In this document: piece by piece, positions 1 to 8,104 of the stretch | Position numbering within the stretch: position 1 is the stretch's first letter | Layout of the letters: every line of letters begins with the position of its first letter | Assembly (NCBI GenBank): GCA_964515905.1 | Contig: CAZEWK010000108.1 | Coordinates: forward strand, 1 to 25,321 | Direction: 5' to 3' | DNA: 25,321 nt | From: GCA-2712985 sp964515905 | GTDB taxonomy: Bacteria; Pseudomonadota; Alphaproteobacteria; UBA7887 | The notes under the pieces: model-generated | Told to the model about the DNA's origin: nothing | The model's input: only the letters and a program-made list of their open reading frames with translations | The model's database searches: none | Position numbers and translations under genes: made by a program

Positions 1-486
1 CGTGTGCGAGGGACTGTAGTTGGACAACCAGTCGATACGATTAATGCCCCATTCGACAAAAAATTGAGCTGCAAGTGTGGTAACCGCCAAATAAAACCCT
101 TTAATTCGCAAACTCGGAAGACCAATCAATACGCCAAAAAAAGCCGTTATTAGACCTGCAAAACCAAATATCACGAGAACATTTAATTCAGGGAAAATCG
201 TTGTTATTTTAAAGAACGAGTAGGCTCCTATTGCCATAAACCCGCCAGTACCTAGTGAAATTTGCCCACAATATCCCGTTAAAATATTTAGGCCCAACGC
301 ACATAGCCCAAGACCCATAACCGGATATAACACGACTTGAAACAGGTAATCCGAGCCGAAAAAAACTGGATAAATTACTAAAAATGCCATAAAGGCAAAA
401 AATATGTAACGGTCCTGGAAGATTGGAAATATTTGTTGATCCGAATCGTAAGTAGTCTTGTATTGGCCAGTTTCACGATAAATCAC
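1..486 (-). CDS. livM: HAAT-family ABC transporter permease, LivM-type (partial, C-terminus beyond window)
   Basis: Inner-membrane permease of a branched-chain amino acid type (HAAT) importer, pairing with the LivH-type protein encoded just upstream. I translated 162 codons from a GTG at 486 to the window edge without a stop. The N-terminus (VIYRETGQYKTTYDSDQQIF) resembles the cytoplasmic lead of LivM proteins and is followed by hydrophobic segments. The HAAT permease signature is visible as QISLGTGGFMAIGAY, and a later stretch LPSLRIKGFYLAVTTLA is also LivM-like. The LivH stop (490-492) lies in the same frame three bases before the GTG, so no earlier start is possible; GTG is preferred over later ATGs because the homologous N-terminal lead begins there. 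The C-terminal half, and probably the LivF ATPase and the binding protein, lie outside. Substrate is unknown. Confidence 0.88.
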   Translation of the reverse strand, partial: MIYRETGQYKTTYDSDQQIFPIFQDRYIFFAFMAFLVIYPVFFGSDYLFQVVLYPVMGLGLCALGLNILTGYCGQISLGTGGFMAIGAYSFFKITTIFPELNVLVIFGFAGLITAFFGVLIGLPSLRIKGFYLAVTTLAAQFFVEWGINRIDWLSNYSPSHT

Positions 487-489
487 TGT

Positions 490-1449
490 CTACACCCGCT
501 CGATAATCTTTTCGCCAAATAAACCTTGGGGGCGAAACATCAAAAATATCAACGCCAACACGTAGGCAAACCATTCTTCAATCGATCCTCCTAGCGCATC
601 ACCCCAATAAAGTTCCGCAACTTTTTCACCTACCCCAATTATCAAACCACCGACTATCACACCGGGGACAGACGTGAAGCCGCCGAGGATGAGTACTGGA
701 AACGCCTTCATTGCAATTAAAACAAGACTGAAATCAACGCTGCTACTAGCCCCCCACATAATGCCAGTAAGCAATGCAACCAACCCCGCGACGGACCAAA
801 CAATCACCCACATGGATCTTAAAGGGATTCCGACAGATAGTGCCGCTTGGTGGTCGTCTGCCACAGCACGCAAGGCCCGACCAACTGGAGTCTTTTGAAA
901 AAAGAGCGCCAAAGTGGCAACCAATAGGGCAGCACAAACGCCTGCTGTCAAATCCAGCTGCTGTAGACGGATTTCACTCCCAAGCAATGGGAAAATCAAA
1001 GCATCTCGACCAATATGCAGTGCTTCCGTCGGTACGATTTTTTGCGAAGAACCCCCAAAAATAAACTCACCAAATCCTTCGAGAAAAAACGCAAGTCCGA
1101 TGGTCGCCATGAACATTATAATTTGTTCCTGGTTTACCATAGGCCGCAAAACAACGCGCTCCACAGCGAATGATAGTCCCACCATGAAAGCCATCGCAAT
1201 TAGGACGGCCAACACAATACCAAAACCGGCTTCGTAAACCGTCACCATACACATCACGGCGAGAACCATCATCACGCCCTGTGCAAAGTTGAATACACCG
1301 GACGCCTTGTAGATGAGGCAAAAACCCAGAGCAACTAGCGAGTACATCACACCCGCCATCAAACCTTCTAGGAGGATCTGGATAAAAAACACTGGGTCTT
1401 CTATAATTTGCAGAATCGGATCTGCTGTAACAGAGTACAAAAATTCCAT
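490..1449 (-). CDS. livH: HAAT-family ABC transporter permease, LivH-type
   Basis: Second membrane subunit of the HAAT importer, 319 residues, which is a little longer than typical LivH (about 290-310) because of a short N-terminal lead. Multiple hydrophobic segments are visible, with the LivH signature FNFAQGVMMVLAVM near residues 53-66 and the C-terminal end FMFRPQGLFGEKIIERV, a typical permease tail. An AGGGA ribosome-binding sequence lies a few bases before the ATG. It sits 39 bases after livG and 3 bases before livM, so the three are one transcript. The family transports amino acids, amides, urea or aromatic and other organic acids; the acyl-CoA ligase at the head of the operon argues for an organic acid, but that is inference. 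Confidence 0.92.
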   Translation of the reverse strand: MEFLYSVTADPILQIIEDPVFFIQILLEGLMAGVMYSLVALGFCLIYKASGVFNFAQGVMMVLAVMCMVTVYEAGFGIVLAVLIAMAFMVGLSFAVERVVLRPMVNQEQIIMFMATIGLAFFLEGFGEFIFGGSSQKIVPTEALHIGRDALIFPLLGSEIRLQQLDLTAGVCAALLVATLALFFQKTPVGRALRAVADDHQAALSVGIPLRSMWVIVWSVAGLVALLTGIMWGASSSVDFSLVLIAMKAFPVLILGGFTSVPGVIVGGLIIGVGEKVAELYWGDALGGSIEEWFAYVLALIFLMFRPQGLFGEKIIERV

Positions 1450-1488
1450 AGTCCCTATATATTCCGTCCTTAAAACTGGAGCCCAACG

Positions 1489-2283
1489 TTAATCGCGTGC
1501 TACACCAAGGTACGCATCAATTACATCCTGATTTCTTCGTACTTCATCGGGCGCGCCTTCAGCAATTTTTCTTCCATAATCAAGTACAACAACGCGATCT
1601 GAAATATCCATCACCACACCCATATCGTGCTCAATTAAAGCAATCGTGGTGCCGAATTCATCGTTCACATCTAAAATGAAACGGCACATATCCTCTTTCT
1701 CTTCCGTGTTCATACCCGCCATTGGTTCATCAAGCAGCAAAAGTTCGGGCTCAGCTGCAAGTGCGCGGCCTAATTCCACGCGCTTTTGTAAGCCATAAGG
1801 AAGGCGTCCTACAGGGGTTTTCCGAATTGCCTGTATTTCGAGGAAATCAATTATCTCCTCAGCTTTCCGGCGGTGCTCTAGCTCTTCCTTTCTAGCGGGA
1901 CCGAAATGCAGGGCCTGCCAAAGGAAGTTTTTATGCATTTTGGTGTTACGACCAGTCATAATGTTGTCGAGCGTTGTCATGCCACGGAACAGAGCAATAT
2001 TCTGAAATGTCCGAGCCACGCCGTTACGCGCCACGTCTGCTGGCTCCATTTTTGGACGACTGACGCCCTTATAAATTATCTGACCCTCGTTAGCGGTGTA
2101 AAATCCATTAATGACATTTAACATAGAGGACTTTCCTGCTCCGTTAGGCCCAATAATGGCAAGCACTTCGTGCGTTAACAGTCTGAAACTAATGTTCGTT
2201 AACGCTTGTACCGCACCGAACCTAAGGGAGATATTACTAACCTCCAGCAGTGGTTCCCCAATGTTTCTTTGACCATCCACCAT
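1489..2283 (-). CDS. livG: HAAT-family ABC transporter ATP-binding protein, LivG-type
   Basis: Cytoplasmic ATPase that drives the LivH/LivM-type permease pair. It has 264 residues, usual for LivG. Walker A is GPNGAGKS at about residues 45-52, the Q-loop region reads ARTFQNIALF, the signature is the degenerate LPYGLQKRVE usual for LivG proteins in place of LSGGQ, Walker B is LLLLDEP, and the switch histidine is in LIEHDMG. The C-terminal VIDAYLG is the LivG-type tail. The start lies four bases after the ligase stop, so translation is probably coupled. The partner ATPase LivF is not in the window. Confidence 0.93.
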   Translation of the reverse strand: MVDGQRNIGEPLLEVSNISLRFGAVQALTNISFRLLTHEVLAIIGPNGAGKSSMLNVINGFYTANEGQIIYKGVSRPKMEPADVARNGVARTFQNIALFRGMTTLDNIMTGRNTKMHKNFLWQALHFGPARKEELEHRRKAEEIIDFLEIQAIRKTPVGRLPYGLQKRVELGRALAAEPELLLLDEPMAGMNTEEKEDMCRFILDVNDEFGTTIALIEHDMGVVMDISDRVVVLDYGRKIAEGAPDEVRRNQDVIDAYLGVARD

Positions 2284-2287
2284 AAGT

Positions 2288-4261
2288 TTACGCCGCCATT
2301 ACTTGATCAATGTTGACTTCCACAGGTGACACATCGTGTATAGCTAACTCCGCCTTAATCGAACCCGAACGACCATCCTCAAACGTAACTTCTGTCTCTA
2401 TTAGGACCTTATCTCCATCGCTGTACAGAGCATCAATAAGTACTGCATATTTTTCAGCTACGAATCTTCTCCGCACTTTTCTTGTCCGTGTCAATTCATT
2501 GTCGTCGGGATCTAGTTCTTTGTGAAGAATTAAAAATCTCTGCACCTGGGAACCGAATAATTGGGCATCTTTTGAAAGGCTTACATTGACACGCTCTATA
2601 TCATTTTTTACTAGATCGTAAACTTCGGTCTTACCGGCAAGATCAGTATAACTGGTATAGGAAAGCCCTTTTCGCTCCGCCCAGTTCCCAACAGCCTCAA
2701 GATCAATATTTATAAAAGCTGTCACTTTGTCCCGTTCATTTCCATGTGCAACTACCTCCTTAATGAATGGGCTGAACTTAAGTTTGTTCTCTATATATTT
2801 AGGAGCAAACATTGTACCGTCCTCTAATTTACCGACGTCTTTTGCTCGATCGATTATTCTCAACTGCCCATCAGAGTCGATTAATCCCGCATCCCCTGAT
2901 TTTATCCAACCATCTGGTGTTATTGTCTCAGCAGTTGCCTCAGCATTTTTATAGTACCCTTGAAATACACCAGGGCTACGACACATGACTTCACCGTTAT
3001 CATCTATTCTTATTTCCACACCGGGATACGGAACACCTACTGAATCCGCATAGACTGAACCATCCGACTGGCCAACAACAAGTGCTGTGGCCTCTGTCAT
3101 ACCGTACAGTTGTTTAATGTTCACACCGATGGAGCGGTAAAAAGTGAAAATTTCTGGTCCTATAGCTTCCCCCGCTGTGTACGCTACGCGAACCTTTGAA
3201 AAGCCTAAATTATCTCTAAGTGGCCCGTATACAAAAATTTTACCAATTTGATACAACAAATATTCTCTTATCCCCACCGATTTGCCATCCATCAGTGAAT
3301 CACCGCTTCGCTCCGCTACTTTCATAAAATACTTGAACATTTTCTGTTTTAACCAACCGGAATCTTCTATACGCACCATCACGGTCGTCAAAATATTTTC
3401 CCATATACGTGGTGGCGCAAAAAAACATGTCGGACCAATCTCTCGAACATCTTGAAGAACTGTATCGGCGCTTTCTGGACAAAATACAGTAAAGCCAGCG
3501 CACAAGCTTTCTCCATAAGAAAATAAGTGGTCACCAATCCAGGCCATAGGCATGTATGCCACCACCTTTTCATTTTCGCCTAATTGATCATGTTCGATGC
3601 CACTTCGAGAAGTACTAATAACGTTGTCATAGCTCAACATTACCCCTTTAGGTTTTCCTGTAGTACCAGACGTGTATAACATGATGGCCAAGTCTGAGCC
3701 GGAACCTTTTTCAATTTCATCATCAATGAAGGTCGAATTATCTGTTGAAAACTCTTGGCCTCTCTTTCGTGCAGATGCATAAGAAAGGAGCCCCGGCTGG
3801 TCATAGTTTCTCAAACCACGTCCATCCTCATATATGATGAGTTCAAGATTGCGAAGCTGCTCTCTGAGGATTAGAAGCTTATCCACTTGTTCTTGGTCTT
3901 CAACGATTGCAAATCGCACCTCAGCGTGTCCGAGGATATAAGCCATCTCATCAGCAATAGAATCCTGGTATATTGGTACTGGAATTCCTCCCAAAATCTG
4001 AGTAGCCATGATTCCAAAGTAAAGTTCAGGTCGATTGTCGCCAATAATGGCTAACTTATCACCTCGTATAAAGCCGCTTGCAGCAAGGCAATTCGCAATA
4101 TCCTGGGACTCTTCCATATACTGATGCCACGTCCAAGACTGCCATATGCCCAGGTCCTTTTCCCGCAGCGAAATACCGTGCGGACTCTGTTCTTTCAAAT
4201 CGCCTAGAAGTTTAGGAAACGTGTCCTTAATTGACTTTGACGAAACCATGATCTTTCTCAT
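2288..4261 (-). CDS. AMP-forming acyl-CoA ligase (long-chain acyl-CoA synthetase type)
   Basis: ANL-superfamily enzyme of 657 residues that activates a carboxylic acid to an acyl-adenylate and then to an acyl-CoA. Motifs are in the expected order: P-loop YTSGTTGKPKG at 196-206, the aromatic motif YGMTE at 386-390, SGDAG near 455-459 with the ribose-binding aspartate, and the hinge IIDRAKDVGKLEDG at 469-482 in which the usual KL.QGE is changed. The long insert, FAPKYIENKLKFSPFI and the total length place it with long-chain fatty acyl-CoA synthetases rather than acetyl-CoA synthetases. It is the first gene of the importer operon. Homologous arrangements, in which an AMP-binding ligase precedes livG/H/M-like genes, are common in Alpha- and Betaproteobacteria and are often linked to aromatic or other hydrophobic acids; the actual substrate here is not determined. 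The start could be M1 or M5. Confidence 0.9.
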   Translation of the reverse strand: MRKIMVSSKSIKDTFPKLLGDLKEQSPHGISLREKDLGIWQSWTWHQYMEESQDIANCLAASGFIRGDKLAIIGDNRPELYFGIMATQILGGIPVPIYQDSIADEMAYILGHAEVRFAIVEDQEQVDKLLILREQLRNLELIIYEDGRGLRNYDQPGLLSYASARKRGQEFSTDNSTFIDDEIEKGSGSDLAIMLYTSGTTGKPKGVMLSYDNVISTSRSGIEHDQLGENEKVVAYMPMAWIGDHLFSYGESLCAGFTVFCPESADTVLQDVREIGPTCFFAPPRIWENILTTVMVRIEDSGWLKQKMFKYFMKVAERSGDSLMDGKSVGIREYLLYQIGKIFVYGPLRDNLGFSKVRVAYTAGEAIGPEIFTFYRSIGVNIKQLYGMTEATALVVGQSDGSVYADSVGVPYPGVEIRIDDNGEVMCRSPGVFQGYYKNAEATAETITPDGWIKSGDAGLIDSDGQLRIIDRAKDVGKLEDGTMFAPKYIENKLKFSPFIKEVVAHGNERDKVTAFINIDLEAVGNWAERKGLSYTSYTDLAGKTEVYDLVKNDIERVNVSLSKDAQLFGSQVQRFLILHKELDPDDNELTRTRKVRRRFVAEKYAVLIDALYSDGDKVLIETEVTFEDGRSGSIKAELAIHDVSPVEVNIDQVMAA

Positions 4262-4412
4262 TCATAAAATAGTTACTACCGCACCTCATCAGAAAACTAA
4301 TCGCTTTTTTTGATAGCCTTCTAATTCAAGAAGTTGACCTTAAAGATATTTAAGAACAAAGGATTATTTTCATAAAAAGATCCTGTGGCAAGTAATCATA
4401 TTTGTTAAGACC

Positions 4413-6452
4413 TCAGGTAGCTTCCTTTTCAACTTTTGCAGCTACAACGTCGTCAGCTAGTTTGCCTGTCAGTTCCTGAAGACGGTCAAATTTATATTGA
4501 AAACTACCTACTCCACGCGTTAAGGATCGAAGTTCAATGATGAGATCATGCGTCTCCGATTGCGGAAGATGTGCCGAAACCGAATCCCAACCATGCCAAC
4601 CATCGCGAGCCTCAAAACCCAGAATTTGACCACGCCGACCGCTCAATAGTCTTTGGATTTGTGGCGTAAACTCGTTAGGAACATGAACCTGCACTGTATA
4701 AACAGGCTCCAGAAGGACAGGACTACATTGTGGCATACCGGCGCCCATTGCGAGGCGTCCAGCCGTAGTAAAAGCCATCTCAGAGCTGTCAACGGCGTGA
4801 TATGATCCAAATACTAGGGTAACTGCTATGTCAACCACCGGAAAACCTAGTGGGCCGCGATCACAGTAGGCTGTCACTCCGTTTTGGACAGCAGGTATAT
4901 ATTGTTTTGGCACCACACCACCTGTAATTTTATCATGAAATTCAAATCCGGAACCACGGGATACCGGCTGGATATCGAGAAATACATCTCCAAATTGCCC
5001 ATGACCTCCACTTTGTTTTTTGTGCCGACCTTGCACTCGGCTTACAGGTTTCCGAATGGTCTCCTTATATGGCACTGCAGGAGGCTCCGTAACTAAAGGA
5101 AGAGAATATTTATTGCGGGCCCTTTCGAGGGCAATTTGCAAATGTATTTCACCCTGCCCCCTTAGCAACATTTGATGGGTTTCCGCATCCGCTTCAAAGC
5201 TAAGTGACCGATCTTCGTCCCTCAGTTTATGAAGAGCATCAGAAAGCTTCACTTCATCTCCCCGACTTTCTGCTTTCACAGCAAAGGAATAAATAGGACT
5301 CAATATTTCGACATCCAGTGAGTTTGGCGCCTCAATTGCCCCGTCAGAAGACACTACGTCGCCTGTTTTTAGCTTGTCCATGCGTCCAAGAGCAACGACG
5401 TCACCTGCCGTAGCCTCAGATACTTTATTAACCGTCTGACCCACCATCTGATTAAGGCTTGCCACCCGTTGACCATTCAGTGTCGACCCATCCTTAAGAG
5501 AACCATCCCACAACCGAATTAGTGACAGTTTACCACTTGAAGTAGTGTGATATGTTTTTAAAACCTGTGCTTTACATTTATCCTCTTTGCTCAAACCTAC
5601 ACGAGCCAGGGTTACTGAATTTTCCGGAACATCGTGCCGAAGCGACTTCAGCAACCTGTTAATGCCTTTCCCCGTTTCCGCAGCACCAAATAACACCGGC
5701 GCGATCTTTGCTGCCCCAAAGGCACCATGCCAATTTACATACGTTTCCTCTAAAGAAGGAATGTCGTCCTCGAGCAAACGCTCAAGCAACGTGTCATCGA
5801 AGTCTGCCAAGGCCTCAAGTAACGCAGTACGTGTCGACTCCAACTCTGCTAACATTGACTCTGGCACATCAACCTTCATGGACTCTGAATCGGAAACATA
5901 CTGATGCCCCCGCCGATGAATTACGTCAACATATCCGGTGACCTCATCCCCCTCAACCAACGGTAATTGCCTAACTGCAAGCGGTCGACGCGTTAGATCC
6001 TTAAGCGAGTTGATAAATGATCCAAAATCCGTAGATATTCGATCCATTTTATTTACAAATAACAGGTAAGGTATCTTGTTGATATCAAGAAAACGCAACA
6101 ATGGTGTCATTCCGACTGCACGACCTGAATCAGCTTCACAAACAACTACTGCAGCATCAACTCCGACTATAACATCTAGCGATTCTTGCAGTAGCTCGAT
6201 AGAACCAGGACAATCCAGAATTGTGAATGAATCCCCAAGAAATTCAAAGTTTGCTGTAGAAACTTCAACGCTCATGGTTCGTGCTCGCGCCTCTGCGGAC
6301 GAATCACCGATCGTGTTTCCTTCCTTGATACTTCCCTTACGAGAAATCGCCCCAGCTGCAAATAATAAATTTTCTAACACTGTTGTTTTGCCGCTGGAAT
6401 AGGGCCCAATTAAAGCAATATTCCTGGGTCCTGACGCTAATTTGTTTGCCAT
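4413..6452 (-). CDS. Elongation factor G-like translational GTPase (EF-G paralogue type)
   Basis: A 679-residue protein with the full EF-G layout: G domain (about 1-270), domain II (about 290-380), domain III with GQGEIHLQIALER at 432-444, domain IV with KKQSGGHGQFGDV at 478-490, and domain V ending with a RGVGSFQYKF motif. G1 is GPYSSGKT (16-23) and G4 is NKMD (134-137). G3 reads DCPGS (80-84), so the histidine of the DTPGH motif used by canonical EF-G for GTP hydrolysis is serine, and the switch I stretch RARTMSVEVS replaces the RGITI-type sequence. These changes mark the EF-G-like family found in Alphaproteobacteria and, as FusA2, in Actinobacteria, not the housekeeping FusA of the str operon. 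Function in these bacteria is unclear; ribosome rescue or a regulatory role is possible. It stands alone, without rpsL or tuf neighbours. Confidence 0.88.
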   Translation of the reverse strand: MANKLASGPRNIALIGPYSSGKTTVLENLLFAAGAISRKGSIKEGNTIGDSSAEARARTMSVEVSTANFEFLGDSFTILDCPGSIELLQESLDVIVGVDAAVVVCEADSGRAVGMTPLLRFLDINKIPYLLFVNKMDRISTDFGSFINSLKDLTRRPLAVRQLPLVEGDEVTGYVDVIHRRGHQYVSDSESMKVDVPESMLAELESTRTALLEALADFDDTLLERLLEDDIPSLEETYVNWHGAFGAAKIAPVLFGAAETGKGINRLLKSLRHDVPENSVTLARVGLSKEDKCKAQVLKTYHTTSSGKLSLIRLWDGSLKDGSTLNGQRVASLNQMVGQTVNKVSEATAGDVVALGRMDKLKTGDVVSSDGAIEAPNSLDVEILSPIYSFAVKAESRGDEVKLSDALHKLRDEDRSLSFEADAETHQMLLRGQGEIHLQIALERARNKYSLPLVTEPPAVPYKETIRKPVSRVQGRHKKQSGGHGQFGDVFLDIQPVSRGSGFEFHDKITGGVVPKQYIPAVQNGVTAYCDRGPLGFPVVDIAVTLVFGSYHAVDSSEMAFTTAGRLAMGAGMPQCSPVLLEPVYTVQVHVPNEFTPQIQRLLSGRRGQILGFEARDGWHGWDSVSAHLPQSETHDLIIELRSLTRGVGSFQYKFDRLQELTGKLADDVVAAKVEKEAT

Positions 6453-6483
6453 CTTGGTGCCTATGTTTTCTATAAGTTATAGT

Positions 6484-6514
6484 CCATCACCTGACATTAT
6501 GGACCAAGTGATGG
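6484..6514. repeat. Inverted repeat upstream of the EF-G-like gene
   Basis: Two 10-base arms, CCATCACCTG (6484-6493) and CAAGTGATGG (6505-6514), are complementary at 9 of 10 positions and separated by 11 bases. The dyad ends about 31 bases before the start codon of the EF-G-like gene on the minus strand, so it lies in its probable promoter or leader. It could be an operator or an mRNA hairpin; there is no direct sign of which. It is not placed to terminate any plus-strand gene. Confidence 0.4.
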
Positions 6515-6685
6515 GAAGAACATCCTCCCAAAGCTTTATTTTTTATGCGCTACGCCCGGGAAGCAAGTAAAACCTTCAAGGAACTGTGGTCACCTAAAAA
6601 ATCATTATCTATGCAACCCACGCAAATACCTAAAAGTAGTCACTAAATGCTAGGTCGATTAAAAATTAATATGCCCAATAGCATA

Positions 6686-6740
6686 AAAGTAGAGCCAAAT
6701 AGTTCTTTTTCCCACTGCATAAAAACTTCGACTCTACTAC
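6686..6740 (-). terminator. Possible terminator hairpin after the MORN gene
   Basis: Read on the minus strand, AGTAGAGTC (about 6730-6738) pairs with GGCTCTACT (about 6688-6696) in a 9-bp stem with one G-U pair, directly followed by TTTT. The loop is long (about 35 bases) and AT-rich, and the site is about 100 bases after the MORN stop, so this is only a weak candidate. Confidence 0.25.
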
Positions 6741-6835
6741 AATTAGGAAACATGATGACAGCAATAAAATACGTTTTCGTCACAACTTAAATCACCTAAT
6801 TAAAGTTAGAACAGTATTAAATTAATGCCATAAAC

Positions 6836-7852
6836 TCAAAATTCGCCCTCGATCCTGTCTCCATTTGAGTAGATCATTACTCCTTTTCCGGAACGTTTGC
6901 CGTTCTGGAATCTCCCCTCAAATCGGCCACCATCTGAATACTCTATTAATCCAACACCGTTTTGGAGACCTTCAGCAAATTCACCAATATAACGGTCCCC
7001 GTTTGAGTAACTAAAAACCCCTTCTCCGTGCATTTTATCTTGTGCAAATTCTCCCTCATAAACATTACCGCTGGCGAAGGTATACTGACCTTTACCGTGT
7101 CGGAATCCTTTCACAAAATCTCCGTGATAATGGTCTCCATTGGCAAGGGATAAATTGCCGACCCCATGCCAAAATCCATCGGAGTATTCGCCTTGATATA
7201 CATGACCACTCACAAATGTGAAAACTCCCGTACCGTGCATTTCACCTGCATAGAACTCCCCTTCATAAGAGTCTCCATTTCCAAAAGTAAACTTCCCATC
7301 CCCTTGGCGTTTTCCGCTTATAAATGCCCCTTCATACAAGTCTCCATTGACAAAATCTAACTTGCCCTGGCCATGCATCTGTCCCTCTTCGAATGCTCCC
7401 ACATATTCATGGCCATCGGAAAAGACTAACGTCCCTTCTCCCTCTCTTTCTCCTGCAACGAAGGTGCCCTCATAACGGTCCCCATTTGAAAATAACAAAA
7501 TTCCTTGGCCATCCATTTGACCTTCAGTGAATTGGCCTTCGTACGTGTCTCCATTTGAATAACTAAAAATACCTAAACCATGCATTTTTCCATTCTTTAG
7601 TTCGCCCTCATACCGGCTCCCACTAGCAAAGTCTATAATCCCACTTTTTAATGGGGCCAATGCACTATTTGTATCCAGTTCCACGGCCGGATCGTTGAGC
7701 TCTTGACCGAAAACCGGTGCTCCAACCAAAATTGCTATTCCCAAACATGCTAAAAAAGAAAACTCAAAAAACTGGTTAAGTTTAATCTTCCTTTTACAAG
7801 CACCATTCTTCGACAATTTATCCTCCATGAAACGTGCCCTTGCAGTAGTCAT
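6836..7852 (-). CDS. Secreted MORN-repeat protein
   Basis: 338 residues. A basic N-terminal region is followed by a hydrophobic stretch (about 32-48, ending GAPVFGQ), consistent with a Sec signal peptide cleaved near residue 49. From residue 81 to the end the protein is a run of 23-residue MORN repeats of the form YEGEF-x-x-G-x-x-H/D-G-x-G-x-x-x-x-x-x-G-D. Eleven complete units start at 81, 104, 127 and so on to 311; the last begins at 334 and stops after five residues (IEGEF). MORN arrays form extended beta-hairpin sheets that bind proteins or lipids. The role of this one is not known. M9 has a better ribosome-binding sequence (AAGG nine bases before it) than M1 and may be the real start, at 7828. 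No functional partner is adjacent: apt is divergent and the EF-G-like gene is separated by 383 bases. Confidence 0.87.
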   Translation of the reverse strand: MTTARARFMEDKLSKNGACKRKIKLNQFFEFSFLACLGIAILVGAPVFGQELNDPAVELDTNSALAPLKSGIIDFASGSRYEGELKNGKMHGLGIFSYSNGDTYEGQFTEGQMDGQGILLFSNGDRYEGTFVAGEREGEGTLVFSDGHEYVGAFEEGQMHGQGKLDFVNGDLYEGAFISGKRQGDGKFTFGNGDSYEGEFYAGEMHGTGVFTFVSGHVYQGEYSDGFWHGVGNLSLANGDHYHGDFVKGFRHGKGQYTFASGNVYEGEFAQDKMHGEGVFSYSNGDRYIGEFAEGLQNGVGLIEYSDGGRFEGRFQNGKRSGKGVMIYSNGDRIEGEF

Positions 7853-8037
7853 TCGAAAGCCAAACTTTTATAATTCAGAACATAAAAGACATTAAAATGC
7901 CAATAGTTTATGCAGACCGACGCCTTTAAAGGCTTTTTATCAAACGATAATGGCTGAAAAAGTAATTTTGAGAAACAATGCTTTGGTTTCGACAAGAGAG
8001 CGTTTATATGTTGTTTACCAGTAAAAAAATGCGGCCA

Positions 8038-8065
8038 CTGAAATAAGCGCTTTCTCTACTATACT
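8038..8065 (+). promoter_or_regulatory. Possible promoter of apt
   Basis: A -10-like TATACT at 8060-8065 is preceded after 16 bases by CTGAAA (8038-8043), a four-of-six match to TTGACA. It lies 40 bases before the apt start, a suitable distance. The match is modest and AT-rich DNA gives such hits by chance. Confidence 0.3.
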
Positions 8066-8104
8066 ATAGTTAAGTAACTTTACAGGTAAATTGAGGCAGC
8101 TTAA

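Larger units (their letters stand above)
6453..6835. other. Intergenic region between the EF-G-like gene and the MORN gene
   Basis: 383 bases with no convincing coding sequence. It should hold the promoter of the EF-G-like gene on the minus strand and the 3' end of the MORN-gene transcript. Besides the dyad at 6484-6514 and a weak hairpin at 6686-6740 I see nothing definite; the middle is AT-rich. Confidence 0.6.

Noticed and set aside
4884..6402. Several plus-strand open frames of 70-108 codons antisense to the EF-G-like gene
   Set aside because: They are shadows of a clearly conserved minus-strand gene and show no domains of their own.
6836..7604. MORN array considered as a tandem DNA repeat or CRISPR-like array
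   Set aside because: The 69-base periodicity comes from 23-residue protein repeats; the DNA copies differ and there are no unique spacers between identical repeats.
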